A DNA stretch of 64,000 bases. Origin: Pseudomonas sp. Root71. Lineage in GTDB: Bacteria > Pseudomonadota > Gammaproteobacteria > Pseudomonadales > Pseudomonadaceae. A program made the translations under genes and the position numbers. How positions within the stretch are numbered: the first letter of the stretch is position 1; every line of letters starts with the position of its first letter. Under the pieces are notes generated by a model. The model was not told the DNA's origin, searched no databases, and worked only from the letters and a program-made list of their open reading frames with translations. Below, in pieces: positions 34,027 through 43,492 of the stretch. The stretch spans positions 18,369-82,368 of the forward strand of contig NZ_LMHY01000006.1 in the NCBI RefSeq assembly GCF_001429045.1, read 5' to 3'.

Positions 34027-35166
34027 ATGCTTGCAACAGCCATTGAGTCGATCGAGACGATCATCGTCGATCTGCCGACCATCCGCCCGCACAAGCTGGC
34101 GATGCACACCATGCAGAACCAGACCCTGGTGATCATCCGCGTGCGTTGCGCCGACGGCATCGAAGGCATCGGCGAATCCACCACCATCGGTGGCCTGGCC
34201 TACGGCAATGAAAGCCCGGACAGCATCAAGACCAACATCGACACGCATTTCGCACCGCTGTTGATCGGCCAGGACAGCAACAACGTCAACGCGGCCATGT
34301 TGCGCCTGGAGCGCAGCATTCGCGGCAACACCTTCGCCAAATCCGGTATCGAAACCGCACTGCTCGATGCCTTGGGCAAACGCCTCGGTCTGCCGGTCAG
34401 CGAATTGCTCGGCGGCCGTGTTCGCGATGCACTGCCGGTGGCCTGGACCCTGGCCAGCGGCGACACCGAAAAAGACATCGCCGAAGCGGAAAAAATGCTC
34501 GACCTGCGTCGCCACCGCATCTTCAAACTGAAGATCGGTGCCGGTGAGGTCAACCGCGACCTGGCCCACGTCATCGCCATCAAGAAAGCCTTGGGTGACC
34601 GCGCCAGTGTGCGGGTTGACGTCAATCAGGCCTGGGACGAAGCGGTCGCGCTGCGGGCCTGCCGGATTCTCGGCACCAACGGCATCGACCTGATCGAACA
34701 ACCGATCTCGCGCAACAACCGCGCCGGCATGGCTCGCCTCAACGCCATGAGCCCGGCGCCGATCATGGCCGACGAATCCATCGAATGCGTGGAAGATGCG
34801 TTCAATCTGGCCCGCGAAGGCGCGGCTTCGGTGTTCGCCCTAAAGATCGCCAAGAATGGTGGCCCCCGTGCCGTATTGCGCACCGCCTCGATCGCCGAAG
34901 CGGCCGGCATCGCCCTGTACGGCGGCACCATGCTTGAAGGCGGCCTGGGCACCATGGCCTCGGCCCATGCCTTCGTCACCCTGAACAAACTGGCGTGGGA
35001 CACCGAACTGTTCGGCCCGCTGTTGCTGACCGAAGACATTCTCAGCGAACCGCTGGTGTATCGCGATTTTGAACTGCACGTGCCGAACACCCCGGGTCTG
35101 GGCCTGAGCCTGGATGAAGAGCGCCTGGCGTTCTTCCGCCGCGACAAGACCATTCATCAAGCCTGA
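34027..35166 (+). CDS. catB: Muconate cycloisomerase CatB
   Basis: 379 residues, close to the 373 of characterised CatB. N-terminal capping domain (HKLAMHTMQNQTLVIIRV) and barrel domain with KLKIGAGEVNRD (the KxK base pair), VRVDVNQAW, LIEQPI, IMADESIE and the DTELFGPLLLTEDIL end, as in enolase-family muconate lactonising enzymes. It converts cis,cis-muconate to muconolactone in the cytoplasm. It is the first gene of catBCA. The start at 34027 gives the usual N-terminus (TAIESIETIIVDLPTIRPHK). Confidence 0.95.
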   Translation: MLATAIESIETIIVDLPTIRPHKLAMHTMQNQTLVIIRVRCADGIEGIGESTTIGGLAYGNESPDSIKTNIDTHFAPLLIGQDSNNVNAAMLRLERSIRGNTFAKSGIETALLDALGKRLGLPVSELLGGRVRDALPVAWTLASGDTEKDIAEAEKMLDLRRHRIFKLKIGAGEVNRDLAHVIAIKKALGDRASVRVDVNQAWDEAVALRACRILGTNGIDLIEQPISRNNRAGMARLNAMSPAPIMADESIECVEDAFNLAREGAASVFALKIAKNGGPRAVLRTASIAEAAGIALYGGTMLEGGLGTMASAHAFVTLNKLAWDTELFGPLLLTEDILSEPLVYRDFELHVPNTPGLGLSLDEERLAFFRRDKTIHQA

Positions 35167-35176
35167 GGAGAGCATT

Positions 35177-35467
35177 ATGCTGTTCCACGTAAAAATGACC
35201 GTGAACCTGCCGGTCGACATGAATCCCGAAGCGGCAACCAAACTCAAGGCTGACGAAAAAGCCCTGGCCCAGCGTCTGCAAGAGCAGGGCAAGTGGCGCC
35301 ACCTGTGGCGCATCGCGGGGCACTACGCCAACTACAGCGTGTTCGATGTCGACAGCGTTCAGGAACTGCATGACCTGCTGATGCAATTGCCACTGTTTCC
35401 GTACATGGCCATCGAGATCGATGCGATGTGCCGGCATCCTTCTTCCATCCGTGACGATGACCGCTGA
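35177..35467 (+). CDS. catC: Muconolactone delta-isomerase CatC
   Basis: 96 residues, exactly the family length. Contains MLFHVKMTVNLPVDM and GKWRHLWRIAGHYANYSVFDVDS. It converts muconolactone to 3-oxoadipate enol-lactone as a decamer. AGGAGAG precedes the ATG 10 bases after the catB stop. Confidence 0.95.
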   Translation: MLFHVKMTVNLPVDMNPEAATKLKADEKALAQRLQEQGKWRHLWRIAGHYANYSVFDVDSVQELHDLLMQLPLFPYMAIEIDAMCRHPSSIRDDDR

Positions 35468-35519
35468 GCCCAGCCTGTTCAGCGCGCTACGCTAATAATT
35501 ACAAGATGAGGAACCCAGA

Positions 35520-36449
35520 ATGAACGTCAAGATTTCCCACACTGCCGAAGTCCAGAAATTTCTCGAAGAGGCCAGCGGCCTGCTCAACGACGCCGGCGAC
35601 CCACGGACCAAGGCACTGGTCTACCGCATCCTGCGTGATTCGGTGAACATCATCGAAGACCTGGCGGTGACCCCGGAAGAGTTCTGGAAAGCCGTCAACT
35701 ACCTCAACGTGCTGGGCGCGCGCCAGGAAGCCGGGCTGGTGGTGGCCGGTCTCGGTCTGGAGCACTACCTCGACCTGCTGATGGACGCCGAAGACGAGCA
35801 GGCCGGCAAGTCCGGCGGCACGCCGCGTACCATCGAAGGTCCACTGTACGTGGCGGGCGCGCCGCTGTCGGAAGGCGAAGCACGTCTGGATGACGGCGTC
35901 GATCCGGGTGTGACCCTGTTCATGCAAGGCCGCGTATTCAACACCGCTGGCGAACCTTTGGCCGGCGCCGTGGTAGACGTCTGGCACGCAAACACAGGCG
36001 GTACCTACTCATACTTCGATACCACGCAGTCGGAATTCAACCTGCGTCGCCGCATCGTTACCGACGCCGAAGGCCGCTATCGTTTTCGCAGCATCGTGCC
36101 GTCGGGCTACGGCTGCCCACCGGACGGTCCGACCCAGCAACTGCTCGATCAACTGGGCCGTCATGGCCAGCGCCCGGCGCACGTACACTTCTTCATTTCC
36201 GCGCCGGATCATCGCCACCTGACCACCCAGATCAACCTGGATGGCGAGAAGTACCTGCATGACGATTTCGCCTACGCCACCCGTGATGAGCTGATCGCCA
36301 AGATCACCTTCAGCGATGATCAGCAGCGTGCGGCGGCCCACGGTGTGAGCGGACGCTTTGCCGAAATCGAATTCGATTTCACCCTGCAGTCCTCGGCCCA
36401 GCCTGAAGAACAGCAGCGCCACGAGCGAGTTCGCGCACTGGAAGACTGA
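35520..36449 (+). CDS. catA: Catechol 1,2-dioxygenase CatA
   Basis: 309 residues. An N-terminal helical dimerisation domain (1-95) precedes the intradiol beta-sandwich. Iron ligands are Y163 (GGTYSYF), Y197 (SGYGCP), H221 and H223 (RPAHVHFF). It opens catechol between the hydroxyls to cis,cis-muconate. Last gene of the cat unit; GATGAGGAA precedes the ATG. A REPIN follows directly. Confidence 0.95.
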   Translation: MNVKISHTAEVQKFLEEASGLLNDAGDPRTKALVYRILRDSVNIIEDLAVTPEEFWKAVNYLNVLGARQEAGLVVAGLGLEHYLDLLMDAEDEQAGKSGGTPRTIEGPLYVAGAPLSEGEARLDDGVDPGVTLFMQGRVFNTAGEPLAGAVVDVWHANTGGTYSYFDTTQSEFNLRRRIVTDAEGRYRFRSIVPSGYGCPPDGPTQQLLDQLGRHGQRPAHVHFFISAPDHRHLTTQINLDGEKYLHDDFAYATRDELIAKITFSDDQQRAAAHGVSGRFAEIEFDFTLQSSAQPEEQQRHERVRALED

Positions 36450-36475
36450 TCGCACGACCCTGTGGGATCACCACA

Positions 36476-36568
36476 CTGTGGGAGCGAGCTTGCTCGCGAT
36501 AGCGGTTTAACATTCAACATCCATGTTGACTGGCACTCCGTCATCGCGAGCAAGCTCGCTCCCACAAG
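36476..36568. repeat. REPIN after catA
   Basis: CTGTGGGAGCGAGCTTGCTC and its inverted copy enclose ATTCAACATCCATGTTGACTGG. It could attenuate read-through from the cat unit into benR. Confidence 0.9.
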
Positions 36569-36646
36569 GTCTTGCGATAACACATCGATGCGAGCACTGT
36601 TCTGGAATGATCCGACGCAACCTATAACAACAACGAGAGTGACCTG

Positions 36647-37606
36647 ATGATGCAAGCGCAACTGTTGAGTCAGCGTAGCCGGGTGTTCGACCATGCCGAC
36701 CCGTACGCGGTGTCGGGCTACGTCAATCAGCATGTCGGTAACCACTGCATTCTCATGCCCCGCGCCGGCAGCCCGCTGGCCAGTCTCGATCATCGCAAGT
36801 TCGCCAGCCTCGACCTGTGCCGCATCAGCTACGGCGCCAGTGTGCGCGTGACGTCCGGTGCGCTGGACAGCATTTATCACCTGCAAGTGCTGCTGCGCGG
36901 CAATTGCCTGTGGCGCGGCCACGGCCAGGAGCATTACTTCGCCCCCGGCGAGTTGCTGCTGATCAATCCCGACGATCCGGTGGACCTGACGTACTCCGAC
37001 GATTGCGAAAAATTCATCCTCAAGGTCCCGACCCGCTTGTTTGAATCGGTCTGCGATGAGCAGCGCTGGCGCTATCCGGGGCAGGGTGTGCGGTTTCTGG
37101 AAAACCGTTATCAGCTCAATGAACTGGAAGGTTTCGTCAACCTGTTGGGGATGATTTGCCAAGAGGCCGAGTCCACCGAGCAGATCCCCAGGGTGCAGGA
37201 GCATTACACGCAGATCATCGTCAGCAAGATGCTCAGCCTGATGAAAACCAATGTCTGCCGCCTCGAACTGGGCTCGCAGACGGCCACGTTCGAAGCGATT
37301 GCCGATTACATCGCCAATAACCTCAAGCAGGACATCGACAGCGAAGAGCTGGCGCGCCAGGCGCACATGAGCCTGCGCTCACTGTATGGCCTGTTCGAGC
37401 GCAATGCCGGCCTTACGCCGAAAAACTACCTGCGCCAGAAACGCCTGGAACGCATCAACGCCTGCCTGAGCGACCCGACCTGCAACGTGCGCAACGTCAC
37501 CGAAGTGGCGATGGACTACGGGTTCCTGCACCTGGGCCGGTTCTCCGACAGCTACCGCAGGCAGTTCGGCGAGTTGCCGTCCGATACCCTCAAGCGTCGT
37601 CACTGA
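36647..37606 (+). CDS. benR: AraC/XylS-family benzoate regulator BenR
   Basis: 319 residues. N-terminal ligand-binding/dimerisation region (LLSQRSRVFDHADPYAVSGYVNQHVGNH) and a C-terminal double helix-turn-helix (ADYIANNLKQDIDSEELARQAHMSLRSLYGLFERNAGLTPKNYLRQKRL ... VTEVAMDYGFLHLGRFSDSYRRQFG). BenR binds benzoate and activates benABC. Two exact recognition repeats lie upstream of benA. The start is at 36647 or the adjacent ATG 36650. Confidence 0.93.
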   Translation: MMQAQLLSQRSRVFDHADPYAVSGYVNQHVGNHCILMPRAGSPLASLDHRKFASLDLCRISYGASVRVTSGALDSIYHLQVLLRGNCLWRGHGQEHYFAPGELLLINPDDPVDLTYSDDCEKFILKVPTRLFESVCDEQRWRYPGQGVRFLENRYQLNELEGFVNLLGMICQEAESTEQIPRVQEHYTQIIVSKMLSLMKTNVCRLELGSQTATFEAIADYIANNLKQDIDSEELARQAHMSLRSLYGLFERNAGLTPKNYLRQKRLERINACLSDPTCNVRNVTEVAMDYGFLHLGRFSDSYRRQFGELPSDTLKRRH

Positions 37607-37616
37607 ATCAATATTC

Positions 37617-37704
37617 CCTGTAGGAGCTACCGAAGGCTGCGATCTTTTGATTTTGTTTTTTAAGACAAGATCAACGGATCGCAGCCTTGGGCAGCTCCTA
37701 CGGG
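37617..37704. repeat. REP pair, GATCGCAGCCTTGGGCAGCTCCTAC class
   Basis: CTGTAGGAGCTACCGAAGGC and the inverted copy flank a T-rich centre (TTGATTTTGTTTTTTAAG). It sits between benR and the ben promoter and may end the benR transcript. Confidence 0.85.
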
Positions 37705-37710
37705 CTTATC

Positions 37711-37746
37711 TGCACAAAACGGATAAAGGTCTGCACCCCGCGGATA
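37711..37746 (+). promoter_or_regulatory. Two BenR/XylS recognition repeats
   Basis: TGCA-CAAAAC-GGATA (37711-37725) and TGCA-CCCCGC-GGATA (37732-37746) are direct repeats with starts 21 bp apart. This is the spacing and consensus (TGCA-N6-GGNTA) of the XylS sites at the TOL Pm promoter. The second overlaps the predicted -35 by two bases. Confidence 0.85.
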
Positions 37747-37773
37747 TTCCAGCCTGCCTCCCCGTCCTAGCAT
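37745..37773 (+). promoter_or_regulatory. benABCD promoter (-10 TAGCAT)
   Basis: TAGCAT at 37768-37773 stands 17 bp from the -35 position (37745-37750), which lacks a good -35 box and instead carries the end of the BenR site. This is expected for a promoter that depends on an AraC-type activator. Confidence 0.65.
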
Positions 37774-37810
37774 GACCCCTGCCTGAACAATAACAATGGA
37801 GGCGGCGGCC

Positions 37811-39175
37811 ATGACCCTGCGACCCGAATACGTGCATTCCCTGCTTGAAGACGATCCCGAGCAGGGCCTCTATCGCTGCAAACGCGAGATGTTCACCGAT
37901 CCCCGGTTGTTCGATCTGGAGATGGAACACATCTTCGAGGGCAACTGGCTGTACCTGGCCCACGAAAGCCAGATCCCCAACATCAACGACTTCTACACCA
38001 CCACCATGGGGCGCCAGTCGGTCTTCATCGCGCGCAACAAGGACGGTGTGCTCAACGCTTTCATCAACGCCTGCAGCCACCGTGGCGCGACCTTGTGCCG
38101 GCACAAGTCCGGTAACAAGAGCTCCTACACCTGCCCGTTCCACGGCTGGACCTTCAACAACTCCGGCAAGCTGCTCAAGGTCAAGGATCCGGCCAACGCC
38201 GGTTACCCGTCGAGCTTCAACTGCGAAGGCTCCCACGACCTGACCCGCGTCGCGCGTTTCGAGTCCTATCGCGGTTTCCTGTTTGGCAGTCTCAAGGCTG
38301 ATGTTTTGCCGCTGGTCGAGCACCTGGGCGAATCGGCGAAGATCATCGACATGATCGTCGACCAGTCCGCCGATGGCCTGGAAGTGCTGCGCGGTTCCTC
38401 CAGCTACATCTACGAAGGCAACTGGAAGCTCACCGCCGAGAATGGCGCCGACGGCTACCACGTCAGCTCCGTGCACTGGAACTACGCGGCCACCCAGAAC
38501 CAGCGCAAGCAGCGCGAGGCCGGCGACAGCAATCCGACCATGAGCGCCGGCAGCTGGGCCAAGCAGGGCGGTGGTTTCTATTCCTTCGACAAGGGCCACA
38601 TGCTGCTCTGGACCCGTTGGGCCAACCCCGAAGACCGTCCGCTGTACGAGCGCCGCGATGAACTGGCGCAAGACTTCGGCAAGGCCCGCGCCGACTGGAT
38701 GATCGAGAATTCGCGCAACCTGTGCCTGTACCCGAACGTATACCTGATGGACCAGTTCAGCTCGCAGATCCGCATCGCCCGGCCGATCTCGGTCAACCGC
38801 ACGGAAATCACCATCTACTGCATCGCCCCCAAAGGCGAGAGCGACCACGCCCGTTCCAGCCGGATTCGCCAGTACGAAGATTTCTTCAACGTCAGCGGCA
38901 TGGCCACGCCAGACGACCTGGAGGAATTCCGCTCCTGCCAGACCAGCTACCAGGGCAGCGTCACCACCTGGAATGACATGTCCCGGGGTGCCGAGCACTG
39001 GATCGAAGGCGCTGACGAGGCCGCGAAAGAGATTGACCTGCATCCGCTGCTCAGTGGCGTGCGCACCGAAGACGAGGGTCTGTTCGTGCTGCAACACAAA
39101 TACTGGCAGCAGACCATGCTCAAGGCCCTGGCGGCCGAGCAGTCGAAGCTGATCACCGTGGAGGACGTGCAATGA
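37811..39175 (+). CDS. benA: Benzoate 1,2-dioxygenase large subunit BenA
   Basis: 454 residues. Rieske [2Fe-2S] ligands C88, H90 (CSHRG) and C108, H111 (CPFHGW). The catalytic iron site includes H217 and H222 in [14 protein letters not shown]. It dihydroxylates benzoate to a cis-diol, together with BenB and BenC. I prefer the ATG at 37811: GGAGG stands just upstream, whereas the ATG at 37796 contains that very site. Its stop overlaps benB. Confidence 0.95.
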   Translation: MTLRPEYVHSLLEDDPEQGLYRCKREMFTDPRLFDLEMEHIFEGNWLYLAHESQIPNINDFYTTTMGRQSVFIARNKDGVLNAFINACSHRGATLCRHKSGNKSSYTCPFHGWTFNNSGKLLKVKDPANAGYPSSFNCEGSHDLTRVARFESYRGFLFGSLKADVLPLVEHLGESAKIIDMIVDQSADGLEVLRGSSSYIYEGNWKLTAENGADGYHVSSVHWNYAATQNQRKQREAGDSNPTMSAGSWAKQGGGFYSFDKGHMLLWTRWANPEDRPLYERRDELAQDFGKARADWMIENSRNLCLYPNVYLMDQFSSQIRIARPISVNRTEITIYCIAPKGESDHARSSRIRQYEDFFNVSGMATPDDLEEFRSCQTSYQGSVTTWNDMSRGAEHWIEGADEAAKEIDLHPLLSGVRTEDEGLFVLQHKYWQQTMLKALAAEQSKLITVEDVQ

Positions 39176-39660
39176 GTATTTCCTATGAAGCGGTGCGCGA
39201 TTTCCTCTATCGCGAAGCGCGCTACCTCGATGATCGTCAGTGGGACGAATGGCTGGAACTGTACGCCCCCGACGCGACGTACTGGATGCCGTCCTGGGAC
39301 GACAACGATGAATTGACCGAAGATCCGCAGCGGGAAATCTCGCTGATCTGGTACGGCAACCGCACCGGCCTGGAAGACCGCATCTTCCGCATCAAGACCG
39401 AGCGCTCCAGCGCCAGCGTGCCGGACACCCGCACCTCCCACAACATCAGCAACATCGAGCTGCTCGAACAGGCCGACGGCGTGTGCAAGGTGCGCTTCAA
39501 CTGGCACACCTTGAGTTTTCGCTACAAGACCGTCGACAGCTATTTCGGCAGCAGTTTCTACACCCTCGATGTGCGCGGTGAGAACCCGCGGATCTTGGCC
39601 AAGAAAGTGATCCTGAAGAACGACTACGTTCGCCAGGTCATCGATGTTTATCACTTGTGA
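39172..39660 (+). CDS. benB: Benzoate 1,2-dioxygenase small subunit BenB
   Basis: 162 residues, a NTF2-like beta subunit ([33 protein letters not shown], then [12 protein letters not shown]). Structural partner of BenA in the alpha3beta3 oxygenase. ATGA overlap with benA. Confidence 0.95.
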   Translation: MSISYEAVRDFLYREARYLDDRQWDEWLELYAPDATYWMPSWDDNDELTEDPQREISLIWYGNRTGLEDRIFRIKTERSSASVPDTRTSHNISNIELLEQADGVCKVRFNWHTLSFRYKTVDSYFGSSFYTLDVRGENPRILAKKVILKNDYVRQVIDVYHL

Positions 39661-39670
39661 GACTGCCGTC

Positions 39671-40684
39671 ATGACCCATTCCATTGCGTTCAACTTTGAA
39701 GACGGCGTCACCCGGTTCATCGACGCCAACGTCGGCGAAACCGTGGCCGATGCCGCGTACCGCCAGGGCATCAACATCCCGCTGGACTGCCGCGACGGCG
39801 CTTGCGGCACCTGCAAGTGTTTTGCCGAAGCCGGTCAATACGATCTGGGCGAGGAGTACATCGAAGACGCCCTCAGCCCGGAAGAGGCCGCGCAGGGTTT
39901 TGTCCTGACTTGCCAGATGCGTGCGCAGAGCGATTGCGTGGTGCGGGTGCCGACGTCCTCCGAGGTCTGCCGCACCCGTCAGGCCAGCTACGACGCCACC
40001 ATCAGCGCCGTGCGCCAGCTGTCCGACAGCACCATCGCGCTGTCGATCAAGGGCGAAGCCCTGAGCAAGCTGGCGTTCCTGCCAGGGCAATATGTGAACC
40101 TGGGGATTCCTGGTAGCGAGCAGACTCGTGCCTATTCGTTCAGCTCGTTGCAGCGCGATGGCGAGGTCAGCTTCCTGATTCGCAACGTGCCCGGCGGCCT
40201 GATGAGCAGCTTCCTGACCGGCATGGCCAAGGCCGGCGACTGCATGAGCCTGGCCGGTCCCTTGGGCAGCTTCTACCTGCGCGACATCCGTCGGCCGCTG
40301 TTGCTGCTGGCCGGTGGCACCGGGCTGGCGCCGTTCACCGCGATGCTGGAGAAGATCGCCGAGCAGGGCAGCGATCACCCGCTGCATTTGATCTACGGCG
40401 TGACCCACGATTTCGACCTGGTGGAAATCGACCGCCTCGAAGCCTTTGCCGCGCGCATCCCCAACTTCACCTTCAGCGCCTGCGTCGCCAGCCCCGAGAG
40501 CCAACACCCGCTCAAGGGCTATGTGACCCAGCACATCGAGCCGAAGCACCTGAACGATGGCGACGTCGACGTCTACCTGTGCGGCCCGCCGCCGATGGTC
40601 GAGGCGGTCAGCCAGTTCATTCGCGAACAGGGCATCGCGCCGGCCAACTTCTACTACGAAAAGTTTGCTGCCAGCGCGGCTTGA
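39671..40684 (+). CDS. benC: Benzoate 1,2-dioxygenase electron-transfer protein BenC
   Basis: 337 residues. N-terminal plant-type ferredoxin (C40, C45, C48, C81), FAD-binding domain (RAYSFSSLQ), and NADH-binding domain (LLAGGTGLAPFTAML ... YLCGPPPMV). It passes electrons from NADH to BenA. The start at 39671 is ten bases after benB. Confidence 0.95.
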   Translation: MTHSIAFNFEDGVTRFIDANVGETVADAAYRQGINIPLDCRDGACGTCKCFAEAGQYDLGEEYIEDALSPEEAAQGFVLTCQMRAQSDCVVRVPTSSEVCRTRQASYDATISAVRQLSDSTIALSIKGEALSKLAFLPGQYVNLGIPGSEQTRAYSFSSLQRDGEVSFLIRNVPGGLMSSFLTGMAKAGDCMSLAGPLGSFYLRDIRRPLLLLAGGTGLAPFTAMLEKIAEQGSDHPLHLIYGVTHDFDLVEIDRLEAFAARIPNFTFSACVASPESQHPLKGYVTQHIEPKHLNDGDVDVYLCGPPPMVEAVSQFIREQGIAPANFYYEKFAASAA

Positions 40685-40776
40685 GTCGCACACGAACTCC
40701 CGGTGTCGGTAAAGACCCAATGTGGGAGCGGGCTTGTGTTTCGACCGATACATCGTCATTGACCGATGAGGTACAC

Positions 40777-41550
40777 ATGAACAGATTCCACGAAAAAGTC
40801 GCCCTGATCACCGGCGCCGCCCAAGGCATCGGGCGGCGGGTGGCCGAGCGCATGGCCGCCGAAGGGGCGAAGCTGATCCTGGTGGATCGCTCCGACCTGG
40901 TGTTCGAAGCCCAGCAGCAGTTGGCGTCAACCACCCAGGTACTGGCCCTGACCGCCGACCTCGAGCAATACGAGGAATGCAGCCGGGTGATGCAAACCGC
41001 CGTCGAGTGCTTCGGTCGCCTCGATGTGCTGGTCAATAACGTCGGCGGGACGATCTGGGCCAAACCGTTCGAGCACTATGAAGCCTCGCAGATCGAGGCC
41101 GAGGTTCGTCGTTCACTGTTCCCGACCTTGTGGTGTTGCCATGCCGCGCTGCCGTTCATGCTGGAGCAGGGCAGTGGTGCGATCGTCAACGTATCCTCCA
41201 TCGCCACCCGTAGCCTCAACCGTGTGCCCTACGGTGCGGCAAAGGGTGGGGTCAATGCCTTGACCGCTTGTCTGGCGTTCGAAACCGCCGGTCGCGGCGT
41301 GCGGGTCAATGCCACGGCGCCGGGCGGCACCGAAGCGCCGCCGCGACGCATACCCCGCAACGGTGCCGAGCAGAGTGAGCAGGAAAAACTCTGGTACCAG
41401 CAGATCGTCGACCAGACCCTCGACAGCAGTCTGATGAAACGCTACGGCACCCTGGATGAGCAAGCGGGGGCTATTCTGTTTCTGGCCAGCGACGATGCGT
41501 CCTATATCACCGGCATGGTCATGCCCGTGGGCGGTGGCGATCAGGGCTGA
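40777..41550 (+). CDS. benD: Benzoate cis-diol dehydrogenase BenD
   Basis: 257-residue short-chain dehydrogenase. Nucleotide motif TGAAQGIG (12-19), NNVG (87-90), catalytic serine near 140-141, and Y152/K156 (YGAAK). It oxidises and decarboxylates the cis-diol to catechol, feeding catA upstream. The 92 bases after benC contain a lone half-REP (from about 40720), which may modulate expression. GATGAGG lies before the ATG. Confidence 0.93.
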   Translation: MNRFHEKVALITGAAQGIGRRVAERMAAEGAKLILVDRSDLVFEAQQQLASTTQVLALTADLEQYEECSRVMQTAVECFGRLDVLVNNVGGTIWAKPFEHYEASQIEAEVRRSLFPTLWCCHAALPFMLEQGSGAIVNVSSIATRSLNRVPYGAAKGGVNALTACLAFETAGRGVRVNATAPGGTEAPPRRIPRNGAEQSEQEKLWYQQIVDQTLDSSLMKRYGTLDEQAGAILFLASDDASYITGMVMPVGGGDQG

Positions 41551-41592
41551 GGCGAGCGGCGAACAACCCCTTCGGCGAACGGAGTCATGGTG

Positions 41593-42291
41593 ATGAGTGA
41601 CAAACCCACGATCGTGCTGGTTCATGGTTTCTGGGGCGGTGCCGCCCACTGGAACAAGGTCATCGTCAAGTTGCTCAGCCGGGGTGACACGCACATTCGT
41701 GCCGTCGAGTTACCGCTGACGTCCCTGGCCGAGGATGCCGAGCGCACGCGCAAGATGGTTGCCCAGGTGCCCGGTCCGGTGCTGCTGGTGGGGCATTCCT
41801 ATGGCGGCGCGGTCATCACTGAAGCGGGTGATTTGCCGAACGTGGTCGGGTTGGTGTACATCGCCGCGTTCGCCCCGGACGCTGGCGAAAGTCCCGGCGG
41901 CATCACGCAACGGCACCCGCCTGCGGCAGCGGAAAACCTGACCCCGGATAGCGACGGTTACCTGTGGGTCAAGCCCGAGCTCTACCACGAGAGCTTCTGC
42001 CAGGACCTGCCGGCGACCGAAGGGTTGGTCATGGGCCTCACCCAGAAAGCACCGCTGGCGAGCACCTTTGGCGACACCATTGGCACGGTGGCCTGGAAGA
42101 ACAAGCCATCGTGGTATCAGGTTTCGACCGCAGACCGGATGATCGCGCCTCAGAACCAGCAATGGATGGCGGCGCGGCTCAACGCCCGGGAGATTCTGAC
42201 CTTGCATGCCAGCCACGCATCATTGGCTTCGATGCCCGCCGAAGTGGCGGCCTTGATCGACAGGGCCGCGACGGCGTTGGCCAAAGGCTAG
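41593..42291 (+). CDS. Alpha/beta hydrolase
   Basis: 232 residues. Oxyanion loop VLVHGFWGGAAHW, nucleophile elbow GHSYGG and a late histidine in LHASHASLASMP, so the triad is probably complete. It is 42 bases after benD and in the same direction, so it may be part of the ben unit; an accessory esterase or enol-lactonase-type role is possible but unproven. CGGAG lies eight bases before the ATG at 41593; the ATG at 41587 is too close to that site. Confidence 0.82.
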   Translation: MSDKPTIVLVHGFWGGAAHWNKVIVKLLSRGDTHIRAVELPLTSLAEDAERTRKMVAQVPGPVLLVGHSYGGAVITEAGDLPNVVGLVYIAAFAPDAGESPGGITQRHPPAAAENLTPDSDGYLWVKPELYHESFCQDLPATEGLVMGLTQKAPLASTFGDTIGTVAWKNKPSWYQVSTADRMIAPQNQQWMAARLNAREILTLHASHASLASMPAEVAALIDRAATALAKG

Positions 42292-42294
42292 GGC

Positions 42295-42657
42295 CTACAG
42301 GCGGCGCACAAAGGTGCCGACAATACTGCGCATGGTGTCGCTGATGTTCAGGTTGTGGACCGCATCCAGAGGGTGCCAGATGCAATCGGTGATTTCGTTC
42401 AGCGGCCGCAGTTGCTCAAGGTTCAGTACCGACGCCTCGAATACGTGATGTCGGGTGTCGTCCGATTCCAGCTCCAGCACGTACACCAACTCGTCGACCC
42501 GCAAGCCGGTTTCCTCCAGCAGCTCGCGAACGGCGGCATCGGCGGCGCTTTCACCCCGTTCAAGCTTGCCGCCGGGCAACGTCCAGCGTCCTCCACGCTT
42601 GCGTACCAGCAGTACATGCCTGTCTCGCTCGCAGATGATCGTTGCGCGTACTTTCAT
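42295..42657 (-). CDS. Small NUDIX hydrolase
   Basis: 120 residues, MutT-sized. Nudix box GGKLERGE followed by RELLEETGL. It converges on the hydrolase gene with only three bases between stops. Substrate unknown. Confidence 0.88.
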   Translation of the reverse strand: MKVRATIICERDRHVLLVRKRGGRWTLPGGKLERGESAADAAVRELLEETGLRVDELVYVLELESDDTRHHVFEASVLNLEQLRPLNEITDCIWHPLDAVHNLNISDTMRSIVGTFVRRL

Positions 42658-42876
42658 GGATTACCCGATGTCCGTTGTCATGGAAAAGGCATGCAAATGC
42701 AGCATTCGGGCCAGGGCCGCGATTGTGCTGCTATCTGGGTAATTTGAGCGGCCGACGCGACGAAAAGTGCAACCGAAAGAAGGAATTTCCATGGCGACGG
42801 CTGGTCGGTATTTTGGACAAGGGTGGGTGTAAGGTTAGCAAGTCAACCTGATATCACTGCCCAAAAGGAGGTGACT

Positions 42877-43077
42877 ATGAGTGTTCCGATGCTGAACAAA
42901 ATGCACATGAACGGTTACGACGTACTCAGTGTGAACCACGGCCCCTGGCGGGTGTGCACCCAGGGCGACCGACTGGGCTCGTTTGCCAGTCGAGAAGAAG
43001 CACTGGCGTTTGCCGCTTCGTTGCCCGGCTACAGGGCGCGTACTGGCAAGCCTGCGGGCAGCCATCAGACAAAATGA
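42877..43077 (+). CDS. Small protein, DUF2188-like
   Basis: 66 residues with the segment YDVLSVNHGPWRVCTQGDRLGSFASREEALAFAASLPGY, a pattern shared with DUF2188-type proteins (VVPHEGGWAVK...A...A). A perfect AAGGAGGTGAC site lies before the ATG, and a terminator follows. Confidence 0.7.
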   Translation: MSVPMLNKMHMNGYDVLSVNHGPWRVCTQGDRLGSFASREEALAFAASLPGYRARTGKPAGSHQTK

Positions 43078-43089
43078 AATCGGGCCAGA

Positions 43090-43113
43090 AGCCCCGGTTC
43101 TCCGGGGCTTTTT
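43090..43113 (+). terminator. Rho-independent terminator
   Basis: AGCCCCGG (43090-43097) and CCGGGGCT (43102-43109) around TTCT, followed by TTTTT. Confidence 0.85.
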
Positions 43114-43128
43114 CATGATGCTACGACG

Positions 43129-43479
43129 CTAGTAGCCACCACCTCCACCGGCGCGGGAGGGCTCCCGGGCCTTAAGCTGCGTATTGCTCCATTGCGCGCA
43201 GGTCATGAAACTCTTGTGGTCGACCATGCCCCGGCCGTCGAAGCTGACATTGAACGCTTGTTGATGGCCGGACTGAGTCAGCCTGTAGTCAAAGCACGTG
43301 CCGGGTTCGGCGGTACGGTCGCTGACCGTCAGGGGCTGGCCGCCGATTTGACGGACTTGCTCCTGGGTCATGCCGGTGTCGACTTTCGCGACCAGAGGCT
43401 GGTCCTGGTAGATCGAGTTGGTGCTGCAGCCTGCCAACGCGGTCAGTACGACGACCAGCGTAAATAGAGGCCTGTTCAT
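43129..43479 (-). CDS. osmE: OsmE-like outer-membrane lipoprotein (SmpA/BamE fold)
   Basis: 116 residues. Lipobox LTALAGC, then the SmpA/OmlA-type core VDTGMTQEQVRQIGGQPLTV and the OsmE-like GTCFDYRLTQSGHQQAFNVSFDGRGMVDHKSFMTCAQW. OsmE is an osmotically induced lipoprotein of unknown exact function. It ends in a glycine-rich tail. The upstream small gene (43493) runs in the same direction with 13 bases between. Confidence 0.8.
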   Translation of the reverse strand: MNRPLFTLVVVLTALAGCSTNSIYQDQPLVAKVDTGMTQEQVRQIGGQPLTVSDRTAEPGTCFDYRLTQSGHQQAFNVSFDGRGMVDHKSFMTCAQWSNTQLKAREPSRAGGGGGY

Positions 43480-43492
43480 GGCAGCGCTCCCG

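Noticed and set aside
37706..39172. 488-codon minus-strand open frame opposite benA
   Set aside because: Antisense shadow; benA has complete Rieske and iron motifs.
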